This document shows, in pieces, positions 13,709 through 20,583 of a stretch of DNA of 20,583 nucleotides; within the stretch, counting starts at the first letter, position 1; each line of letters begins with the position of its first letter. The stretch covers positions 1 to 20,583 of the forward strand of contig CAYPJO010000033.1 in NCBI GenBank assembly GCA_964411065.1. The letters are read 5' to 3'. Under the pieces are notes generated by a model that ran no database searches, was not told where the DNA came from, and saw only the letters and a list, made by a program, of their open reading frames with translations. The position numbers were made by a program, and so were the translations under genes. This DNA comes from DYHD01 sp964411065. Its GTDB lineage: Bacteria > Nitrospirota > Thermodesulfovibrionia > Thermodesulfovibrionales > Dissulfurispiraceae.

Positions 13709-14707
13709 ATGCCAGAATTAAGAAAAGATCCAATCTCTGGAAGATGGGTAATTCTCTCTATTGAAAGAGGTAAAAGACCAGCTGATTATATCTCTCCATC
13801 TCAAAAACGCAAAAGCGGTGGTTTCTGCCCCTTCTGTCCGGGCAACGAGCATACTACTACCCCAGAGATAATAGCTTTCAGACCCTCAAGCACAGCACCT
13901 AATACCCCTGGTTGGACTTTACGAGTTGTTCCAAATAAATTCCCTGCACTACAAATACATGGCTCTTTGAATAAGATGGGTGAGGGTATGTTTGATAAAA
14001 TGAACGGAATCGGGGCTCATGAAGTTATAATTGAATGTCCTGATCATCAGCTTTCATTATCTACAATGAGCCAAAGGGCTGTTGAGGATGTTTTATGGGC
14101 ATATTATTTTAGAATAATAGATTTAAAGAAAGATGTTAGATTTAAATATGTCCTCGTTTTTAAGACCGAAGGTGAGGCTGCTGGTGCTTCTCTGGAGCAT
14201 ACTCATAGCCAACTTATTGCTTTACCTATTATCCCCAAGGCTGTTAAAGAAGAGATTGATTCTTCAAAAAAATACTTTGAGAACAAAGAAAGGTGCATTT
14301 TTTGTGATATCATTAATCAGGAGATTTATACTGAAAAAAGAGTCGTTTATGAAAACAAATCATACATCGCAATAGCACCCTTTGCCCCAAGAGAGCCTTT
14401 TGAGACCTGGATTTTACCTAAGAATCATGAATCAAATTTCTATCCTCCTCAGAAAAGCTTTTCGGAGCTTGCCGAGTTACTTCAAAGGGTTTTGAGACAA
14501 TTAGATAGTGTATTGGATACTCCGCCCTATAGTTTTGTTTTGCATACTTCCCCTTATATTGAAGAGATCAATGAGTTTTATCACTGGCATATAGAGATAC
14601 TTCCAAAATTAACAAAAGTAGCTGGTTTTGAATGGGGATCGGGATTCTATATAAATTCTACTACACCTGAAGAAGCAGCTAAGTTTTTAAGAGAAGCAAA
14701 GGTATGA
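13709..14707 (+). CDS. galT: GalT-family nucleotidylyltransferase (galactose-1-P uridylyltransferase or ADP-glucose phosphorylase type)
   Basis: The 332-residue protein is a GalT-branch HIT-superfamily enzyme. It opens with LRKDPISGRWVILSIERGKR, followed by zinc-type cysteines C40 and C43 in FCPFCPGNEH. The active-site motif is H164-T-H166-S-Q168, where H166 would carry the nucleotidyl intermediate; a second CxxC (IFCD) and the HWHIE motif around H292 to E296 follow. Classical GalT swaps UMP between UDP-glucose and galactose-1-phosphate and usually has HPHGQ. The HTHSQ variant and the 4-nt overlap with glycogen synthase raise the possibility that it acts on ADP-glucose, like the GalT-related plant ADP-glucose phosphorylase; this is inference. 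No galE or galK is nearby. It is the first gene of a four-gene operon. Confidence 0.88.
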   Translation: MPELRKDPISGRWVILSIERGKRPADYISPSQKRKSGGFCPFCPGNEHTTTPEIIAFRPSSTAPNTPGWTLRVVPNKFPALQIHGSLNKMGEGMFDKMNGIGAHEVIIECPDHQLSLSTMSQRAVEDVLWAYYFRIIDLKKDVRFKYVLVFKTEGEAAGASLEHTHSQLIALPIIPKAVKEEIDSSKKYFENKERCIFCDIINQEIYTEKRVVYENKSYIAIAPFAPREPFETWILPKNHESNFYPPQKSFSELAELLQRVLRQLDSVLDTPPYSFVLHTSPYIEEINEFYHWHIEILPKLTKVAGFEWGSGFYINSTTPEEAAKFLREAKV

Positions 14708-16170
14708 AGATTGCTTTAGTTGTTTCAGAGGCTTTTCCCTTTTCAAAGACAGGAGGACTTGGAGATGTAGCAGGAGCTCTCTTTAAAGAATATCATAAGA
14801 TGGGAGAAGATGTTTATCTCTTCATACCTTTGTATCGAGAAACTCTTCGAAAATTCCATCTTGGTATAGTAGAGACTACTTTTCGTTTTGATATTCCATT
14901 AGGTCGAGAGACTAAAAGATGCACTGTCTTTAGGTTCACTGGAAATGATGGTTTACAGCTTGAAAAGGGCGCAAAAAATGTTTTTTTTATTTCTAATAAT
15001 GAGTTTTTTGATAGGGACGGCTTTTATGAAGAGTGGTTTGGCGAGTATGCTGATAACGCTGAGCGATTTACCTTTTTTTGTAAAAGTGTTTTAGAACTTA
15101 TAAAAGCTTTAGGAGTAAAGTTTGATATCATCCATTGTCATGACTGGCAGACGGGTCTAATACCTCTTTATCTAAGGATCTTTCATAGTACTTCTGAATT
15201 TTTCAATAATACAGTAACAGTCTTTACTATACATAATGTTGCCTATCAAGGGGTTTTTCCTCCAGATAAATTGTATATCACAGGGCTGGGACATGAAGTT
15301 TTTCATCCAGAGGGGATTGAATTTTATGGAAATATAAGTTTGCTAAAGGCTGGCATTATTTCAGCCGATGCAATAACTACTGTTAGCAAGACTTATGCAA
15401 AAGAGATTCTAACTCCTGAGTACGGTTTTGCAATGGATGGGATTCTTAGAAAGAGAGTTGATAGCCTATATGGGATAGTCAACGGGATTGATTATGAAGA
15501 GTGGGATCCTGCATCTGATCGTTATATTCCTTTCAAATACAATGAAAACGATTTCTATGGTAAGAAAGAAAATAAAAGAGAATTGCTCAAAAGATTTTCA
15601 TTAAATAATGAACTTGAGAGGCCTTTGCTCTGTTTCATAGGAAGGCTTTCCTTCCAAAAGGGGATAGATTTGCTTATTGCTTCTATAGATGAATCGATTA
15701 TAAAAGATGTAAATTTATTAATTATAGGGAAGGGTCAGGCTGAGTATCATGATCCTTTGAATTTTCTACAACAGAAGTATCCAGACAGGGTTTATTTTTA
15801 TAACGGTTTTGATGAATCCTTAGCTCATTTAGCTTATGCCTCTTCGGATATTTTCTTAATGCCTTCGAGATACGAACCCTGTGGGTTGGGGCAGATTATA
15901 GCAATGAGATATGGGACAATACCTGTGGCAAGAAAAACAGGTGGATTAGCTGATTTGATCGAAGACGGTGTGACAGGATTTCTATTTGACCATTTTTCAA
16001 AAGAAGCTTTTTCTATAGCTATAAAAATTGCTCTGAACACTTATAAGTATAAAAAGCTTTGGATGGAAATGATTAAAAACGCTATGAGCCGTGACTTTTC
16101 CTGGCAGAAATCGGCTAAAGAGTACTTGAATTTATATCACAAGCTTTTTAAAAATAAATTGTCAAGTTAG
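14704..16170 (+). CDS. glgA: Glycogen (starch) synthase, GT5 family
   Basis: The 488-residue enzyme transfers glucose from ADP-glucose to the non-reducing end of alpha-1,4-glucan. The N terminus reads ALVVSEAFPFSKTGGLGDVA, with the KTGGL nucleotide-sugar-binding lysine at residue 15. FDIIHCHDWQTGLIPLYL and TVFTIHNVAYQG follow. The C-terminal lobe has FIGRLSFQKGIDLL and the retaining E-x7-E-type motif in SRYEPCGLGQIIAMRYG, then ARKTGGLADLIEDG. All are standard for bacterial GT5 synthases of this length. The ATG overlaps the galT-like stop as ATGA, with AAAGG a few bases upstream, so the two are translationally coupled. The next gene begins 8 nt after its stop. No glgC, glgB or glgP is in the window. 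Confidence 0.95.
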   Translation: MKIALVVSEAFPFSKTGGLGDVAGALFKEYHKMGEDVYLFIPLYRETLRKFHLGIVETTFRFDIPLGRETKRCTVFRFTGNDGLQLEKGAKNVFFISNNEFFDRDGFYEEWFGEYADNAERFTFFCKSVLELIKALGVKFDIIHCHDWQTGLIPLYLRIFHSTSEFFNNTVTVFTIHNVAYQGVFPPDKLYITGLGHEVFHPEGIEFYGNISLLKAGIISADAITTVSKTYAKEILTPEYGFAMDGILRKRVDSLYGIVNGIDYEEWDPASDRYIPFKYNENDFYGKKENKRELLKRFSLNNELERPLLCFIGRLSFQKGIDLLIASIDESIIKDVNLLIIGKGQAEYHDPLNFLQQKYPDRVYFYNGFDESLAHLAYASSDIFLMPSRYEPCGLGQIIAMRYGTIPVARKTGGLADLIEDGVTGFLFDHFSKEAFSIAIKIALNTYKYKKLWMEMIKNAMSRDFSWQKSAKEYLNLYHKLFKNKLSS

Positions 16171-16178
16171 GTGTTTTT

Positions 16179-18842
16179 GTGGAAGACTTCATATCCTATC
16201 AAGATGATTTACAGAAAAATTGCTATGACAAGTTTTCTGTCTTTTTACAGTTGGTCAGAGCTATTTTGCAAATAGAAGATTTTGAGCTCTTACTTAAGAA
16301 AGTTACAGAAGATACAGCAATGTTTTTCAATGCGAATGTATGCCTTCTTAGATTAGTAGAAGATAATCGTCTTCCTGTAAAGGCGTCCTTTGGACTACCA
16401 CATATTAAAGATATAGAGAAGGATTTGACTGTTTCTTTTGGTGAGGGTATAGCCGGAAAAACTTTTGAGTTAGGACAGACCATTATTTTTGAATCACTTG
16501 ACGATATTTGTCATTACAGCAATCTGGCGAAGTATATGGTTTTATACACAGCAATATGCACTCCTCTAAAAATTGGGGAACGTATCATTGGTACGTTAGG
16601 GCTTTACAACAAAACATCTCCTGATGGCAGAAAGATATCTTTTTTCCCCAACGATAAAAACTTGTTAGAAGGTTTTGCATCGATTGCAGCAATAATCATA
16701 GATAAAGCACAACTCAAAGAGAATTTACTTACCAAAGAAAAAGAGATAATGCATGCTAAAGAGAGCGAAGGGAAACTCAAAGATATGTTAGAAAGACTTG
16801 TGGAAGATTCTCCTGATGCAATCGTGACGACCGATTTAGAGGGGAAAGTTCTTTCTTGGAACAAGGGAGCAGAAAGAATATACGGCTTTAATAAAGAAGA
16901 AGTAATCGGTAAGTTTTTACCCTTTATTCCAGATTTTTTAATGGAGACCGAGAAAGGTTATTTTGATCTTCTCAAAAAGGGAGAGTCCATAAAGGACTTA
17001 GAGACCATTCGTAAAAGAAAAGATGGGAAGATAATCGATGTAAATCTCACTTTGTCCCCCATCAAAGATCAAACAGGTGCTGTAATCGCTACAAGCGGGA
17101 TCTCAAGAGATATTACTGAAAAGAAAAGGATCGAAAGAGAACTTTCTATAAAAAATGATCAACTTTCAAAGCTTTATTTCATTAGTTCAGCAGTCAGAAG
17201 CACTCTGGAACTCGATAAATTACTCAGAATTGTTTTAACTGCTGTTACAACAGGAGATGGGTTTGGTTTTAACAGAGCAATGCTTTTTTTATTAGACGAA
17301 GAGCAAAAGATTTTGAGAGGTACTACAGCAGTTGGGCCATCGAGCTTTCAAGAGGCAATTGATATATGGACGAAAATATCTGAAGAAAAAAAAGACCTTT
17401 TCACATTAATAAAGGAAATAGAGAAAGAGCCTTATAGGGAACCTTCCTATATAGAAAAGCTTTGCTGTGGTCTTATTATACCTCTTGATAAGGAGACTAT
17501 CTTTAACAAAGTAATTAACGAGAAGAAACCTTTAAATGTTACAGATGTATCTTTATATAGTGAAGATCAACACCCTTTTACTGATCTATTAGGATCTAAA
17601 GCCTATGCATTGATACCTTTGATTTATAAAGATAAAGTTATAGGGGTTTTATGGGTCGATAATCTTTTTTCAAAAAGGCCCATATCTAATAATGATATTG
17701 ATTTTTTGACGAATTTTACCAACCAGATGGCAGCTTCAATTGAAAATGCAAGACTTTTCCAAAAAGTTATTAATACTGAAAAGGAGATGGAAAATATATT
17801 CGAGTCAATCTCGGATATGTTATATTTAAGCTCTTCTGATTATACAATAAAGAGAATAAACAAAGCTGTTACTCAAAGAATTGGTAAACCACCAGAAGAA
17901 ATAGTTGGTAGAAAGTGTTATGAGGTATTTCATGGACTTGATAAACCTTGGGTAAAATGTCCCCATCACAAAACCCTGATGACGAAAAAACCCTTTATTG
18001 AGGAGGTAGACGATCCTAATTTGGGGGGAACCTTTCTTATCTCGAGTTCCCCATTTTTTGATCAGTCTGGTCAAATATTCGGTACTATTCATATATTAAG
18101 AGATGTTTCTGAGATTAAGAAACTCAGAAATAAACTTATCTACTCTGAGAGAATGGTAGCTTTAGGTGAAATGGCTGCTAAGGTTGCTCACGAGATAAGA
18201 AACCCTTTGCTTTCAATTGGAGGGTTTGCAAAAAGACTTGAAAAAAATCTTAGCGGAGATCTTTGGGAATATGCAAAAATCATTGTAGATGAGACTCACA
18301 GGCTTGAAACTGTTTTAAGCGATATTTTAGCCTTTGTCAAGAGCGGTCGTATTGAGCGTAAAAGACTTAATATTGAAGAGCTTATAAAGAGCGTAGAGAA
18401 CCTGTTAGGTCCAGAGTTAGAGGAAAGAGGAAATAAATTAATAAAGGAGATTCAGCATCCTGCTGTCTTATATGGGGATCCTAATAGATTAAAGGAGGTT
18501 TTACTTAATCTTATTGATAATGCTAATAAAGCTACTGATGCTGGAACGATAACTGTCAAGGTTTATAATCAAGATATCGAACAAGCCATTTTTAGGGATT
18601 ATACTGAAGCTGATAGATATAGAACTGTGGTGATTGAAATAATAGATAATGGTTGTGGGATTAAGAATGAGCATATTAATAGAATATTTGATCCCTTCTT
18701 CACCACAAGAACGGCAGGGACTGGTTTAGGCTTATCCATAAGTAAGAGGATTATAGAGGAACACGGTGGCAGGATCGAGGTTGAGAGCGTATGGGGTGAA
18801 GGAACAACCTTTAAAATATTCTTACCTCAAGAGGAGGAATGA
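16179..18842 (+). CDS. Soluble GAF-PAS-GAF-PAS sensor histidine kinase
   Basis: The 887-residue kinase has no membrane segments and should be cytosolic. Order of domains: GAF (about 22-178), a short coiled coil, PAS (about 212-328, starting MLERLVEDSPDAIVTTDLEG), GAF (about 339-520), PAS (about 527-645), HisKA and HATPase_c. The phospho-acceptor is H671 in AAKVAHEIRNPLLSIGG. The ATP-binding domain has LLNLIDNANKAT, DNGCGI, DPFFTTR and GTGLGLSISK. The second PAS carries C580 and C594 in a C-x13-CPHH arrangement, which could bind metal or sense redox. It starts at GTG with AGGTG upstream, 8 nt after glgA, and overlaps the response regulator gene by one base or four depending on the latter's start. 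The pairing with that regulator is therefore almost certain; the ligand is unknown. Confidence 0.93.
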   Translation: MEDFISYQDDLQKNCYDKFSVFLQLVRAILQIEDFELLLKKVTEDTAMFFNANVCLLRLVEDNRLPVKASFGLPHIKDIEKDLTVSFGEGIAGKTFELGQTIIFESLDDICHYSNLAKYMVLYTAICTPLKIGERIIGTLGLYNKTSPDGRKISFFPNDKNLLEGFASIAAIIIDKAQLKENLLTKEKEIMHAKESEGKLKDMLERLVEDSPDAIVTTDLEGKVLSWNKGAERIYGFNKEEVIGKFLPFIPDFLMETEKGYFDLLKKGESIKDLETIRKRKDGKIIDVNLTLSPIKDQTGAVIATSGISRDITEKKRIERELSIKNDQLSKLYFISSAVRSTLELDKLLRIVLTAVTTGDGFGFNRAMLFLLDEEQKILRGTTAVGPSSFQEAIDIWTKISEEKKDLFTLIKEIEKEPYREPSYIEKLCCGLIIPLDKETIFNKVINEKKPLNVTDVSLYSEDQHPFTDLLGSKAYALIPLIYKDKVIGVLWVDNLFSKRPISNNDIDFLTNFTNQMAASIENARLFQKVINTEKEMENIFESISDMLYLSSSDYTIKRINKAVTQRIGKPPEEIVGRKCYEVFHGLDKPWVKCPHHKTLMTKKPFIEEVDDPNLGGTFLISSSPFFDQSGQIFGTIHILRDVSEIKKLRNKLIYSERMVALGEMAAKVAHEIRNPLLSIGGFAKRLEKNLSGDLWEYAKIIVDETHRLETVLSDILAFVKSGRIERKRLNIEELIKSVENLLGPELEERGNKLIKEIQHPAVLYGDPNRLKEVLLNLIDNANKATDAGTITVKVYNQDIEQAIFRDYTEADRYRTVVIEIIDNGCGIKNEHINRIFDPFFTTRTAGTGLGLSISKRIIEEHGGRIEVESVWGEGTTFKIFLPQEEE

Positions 18843-19198
18843 TGAAAATTCTTATTGTTGATGATGAAAAAAACATACTTAAGCTTTATAAGGCAGAATT
18901 AGAAGATGAAGGGTATACTGTTGTTTCTGCAAACTCTGGGACAGAGGCACTTCAACTTTTTGAAAGCGAGAAACCTGATATTGTAACCCTTGACATCTTG
19001 ATGCCAGATATGGATGGCATTCAAGTTTTAAGATTAATGAAAGAGAAAAATCCAAAGATACCAATAATTATGCTAACGGCTTATGATTACAGAGATGATT
19101 TTTCAGTGTGGGTTGCAGATGCTTATGTAGTAAAATCGTCAGATCTTACCCCTCTTAAGGGTACCATCGCTGATTTATTGCGCAGAACTCGACAATAG
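18842..19198 (+). CDS. Single-domain response regulator (CheY-like receiver)
   Basis: The 118-residue protein is a lone receiver domain: acidic pair D7-D8 in ILIVDDEKN, phospho-acceptor D51 in VTLDILMPDMDG, T79 in MLTAYD and K98 in YVVKSSD, all the conserved switch residues. There is no output domain, so it would signal by protein contact or relay phosphate to a further partner. I chose the ATG at 18842 over the ATG at 18839 because GGAGG (18833-18837) is only 1 nt from the latter and 4 nt from the former. It overlaps the stop of the kinase gene and is the last gene of the operon. No clear terminator follows. Confidence 0.93.
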   Translation: MKILIVDDEKNILKLYKAELEDEGYTVVSANSGTEALQLFESEKPDIVTLDILMPDMDGIQVLRLMKEKNPKIPIIMLTAYDYRDDFSVWVADAYVVKSSDLTPLKGTIADLLRRTRQ

Positions 19199-19910
19199 CT
19201 AATCTTTATACAAATGTTGAATAAAAAGTTCGAGATCACATCACATTTTTGTTGTTAGAGCTGAAAGTGTAAAATAGAAATAAAGATGCATCAAATAAGT
19301 AAGCAGATAGGACTTTTTTATAAGAAGGCATCAGTTGATTATGCTGAACCAGCAAAGATATCCCTGATCTTTTAGTTTTTAGTATTTATTGGTTTTACAA
19401 CAAAGAAAGCGTCCTTAAGAAATTTGCTAAGTGATCCTGAAAGGGCTTTAAAACCTGTAGTTTTGAGAATAATTAAGTCTTTTTAATTAGCAGGGATAAC
19501 AAGAAGAAAATTTTAAGAAGAAAAGGCATTCATATTTTCCTGAGTTTATCAATTAGAATTTATAACTTTGCGAAAAATATATTGTCAACAAAGGCAAAAT
19601 AAATTATTATACCTGCTAAGATTCTGTTAAGTTCAACAGCCCTTTCTGATTCTCTTGCTCAGGCTTTCTCGAAAAGTTTCTTAAATGATGGGGGTATCTA
19701 AAAAGCTTCAAGTTTGCCAAGACTGAATAGATATCCCTGTGTTTCGTTCTACCAGAGATCTCCCCTTACCCTTTTGAAAATATTCATTTAATACCCCTTG
19801 TAAAACAAAAATAAATGGTGGCTGACTTTTTTTGTACCCATTGTTTATAATCAGGCAGCCTACTGATAGTGTGGCTATTAATGATAAATGAAAAATGAAT
19901 ATTTGCCTTA
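19199..19910. other. 712-nt region without an intact gene; possible decayed coding sequence
   Basis: No complete gene is visible. On the plus strand one frame from 19286 is open for 29 codons, hits TAG at 19373-19375, then stays open to a TAA near 19486 and encodes a protein-like stretch including SLRNLLSDPERALKPVVLRI. On the minus strand, fragments between about 19560 and 19805 include LVERNTGISIQSW and, after a stop, ARESERAVELNRILAG followed by a hydrophobic segment. These may be debris of lost genes or chance in AT-rich DNA. No tRNA or strong terminator was found. Confidence 0.35.
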
Positions 19911-20488
19911 TTATGCTTTAGCCAATCTACGGGTTCTTTGCATAGGGCTAAAGGTTCCAGAGTACAATTCTCTGATTAAGTCCTCGCAACTATATATATT
20001 TTTTTCAAAAATAGTAACTATTCTGCCAACTTCATCTAAGGTATGAGCATCGCTGCCACCGATACCTTTGGCTCCATTGCCTCGCGATCTTATCCAATTT
20101 TTTGAGAGTTCATATTCATCTTTACTGCATCTGCCGTTTATTGCTTCAATAATATGGGCTGACTCAAGGACAGCTCTGCTGGCTGATCTGTTCTTCCTGA
20201 ATGGATGGGCAGGAATAGCAATACCTCCTTGTTTAATGACATAACTTGTAAGTTCAGAGGCATTTAATCCTCTTGGCATGTTATTAGAGGGGCAAAAAAC
20301 AAGAAAATCAGCCTCAGTAGTTGTATATTTCCATCCCAATGGCAATACAGATCCCTAACTTGTCACTAATTATATCGTGGTCTGTGATGAAAATGCCATT
20401 AAGACCGATTTTATAGCTCTTCGTGTAAGATCACGAACTCTTATAATACTGCATGGCGAAAAATATGTACATGCATATCGAGTATCAT
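19911..20488 (-). pseudogene. Frameshifted PHP-family phosphoesterase
   Basis: The longest intact piece (19911-20345, 144 codons) is the C-terminal two thirds of a PHP protein: AIPAHPFR and GGSDAHTLDEVGR carry the later metal-binding residues. The missing N terminus is present upstream in pieces. ATG at 20488 begins MILDMHVHIF, which is the PHP metal motif D-x-H-x-H; another frame then gives SPCSIIRVRDLTRRAI, another KIGLNGIFITDHDI (the ITDHD motif), leading to AIGMEI, and the last frame resumes at TTTEADFLVF. Shifts fit one lost T in the T run near 20458-20462, one lost A near 20410-20413, and one extra base near 20330. PHP proteins hydrolyse phosphoesters with two or three metals. The whole gene would be about 192 residues. 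The apparent start at 20345 is therefore an artefact. Decay or sequencing error are both possible. Confidence 0.75.
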
Positions 20489-20492
20489 TTTT

Positions 20493-20521
20493 TTAATATT
20501 AATATTAAATAATATTGTCAA
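20493..20521 (-). promoter_or_regulatory. Predicted promoter just upstream of the PHP gene
   Basis: On the minus strand TTGACA (20516-20521) and TATTAA (20493-20498) are 17 bp apart, and the ATG of the PHP gene follows only 4 bp after the -10 box. Transcription would begin at or within the start codon, so the message would be leaderless, unless a more upstream promoter is used. The -10 box is half of the perfect 16-bp palindrome TTAATATTAATATTAA (20493-20508). Confidence 0.4.
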
Positions 20522-20583
20522 CTACCAATGGTAGTGTATCATGAATTGTGTAGCAAGGAGTAATTGGATAAGATATACCTCCT

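Noticed and set aside
1..20583. CRISPR array, insertion sequence or prophage
   Set aside because: No regularly spaced repeats, transposase, integrase or terminal inverted repeats were found on reading both strands.

Overview
The window is an AT-rich (roughly one third G+C by eye) bacterial chromosome segment carrying housekeeping and accessory genes. A GspC-like secretion protein, a lipoprotein with a lipobox, a slipin and a glycogen synthase/uridylyltransferase pair suggest a Gram-negative-type, possibly deep-branching lineage (Nitrospirota or Thermodesulfobacteriota-like is my guess from protein style, low confidence). No CRISPR array, insertion sequence, rRNA gene or phage module is visible.

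Layout. 1-811 (+) holds a membrane-protein gene broken by apparent frameshifts at homopolymers and open at the window edge. 812-1514 holds tRNA-Ala(CGC) on the minus strand, two short protein-like fragments downstream of it, and a promoter for the next gene. 1515-2381 (+) is a Clp1/Grc3-type P-loop kinase. 2411-5583 (-) is an amidohydrolase-priA pair, 2 nt apart; this PriA keeps its zinc-binding cysteines but has lost essentially every helicase ATPase motif. 5816-6544 (-) is a GspC-like single-pass protein, divergent from a slipin (6863-7621, +) across a 318-nt region with a perfect 20-bp palindrome. 7809-9951 (+) is a VTT/DedA-family membrane protein overlapping a multi-pass histidine-kinase-like protein whose phospho-acceptor His is Asp. 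10135-10674 (+) is an unrecognised lipoprotein. 11107-12414 (+) is UDP-glucose 6-dehydrogenase. 12564-12755 (-) is a tRNA-Gln/tRNA-Glu pair with a good sigma70-type promoter. 12872-13387 (-) is a nitroreductase. 13709-19198 (+) is a tight four-gene operon: GalT-like nucleotidylyltransferase, glycogen synthase GlgA, a soluble GAF-PAS-GAF-PAS histidine kinase and a single-domain response regulator. 19199-19910 has no intact gene, only protein-like debris. 19911-20488 (-) is a PHP-family phosphoesterase broken by about three frameshifts.

How it fits together. The most coherent functional unit is the galT-like/glgA/kinase/regulator operon, which looks like storage-polysaccharide metabolism linked to cytosolic sensing. 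The most unusual proteins are the PriA pseudohelicase and the kinase-like protein without a phospho-acceptor histidine. Frameshifts are confined to both ends of the window while about 17 kb in the middle is intact, so either pseudogene decay or poor sequence at contig ends could explain them; the sequence alone cannot decide.
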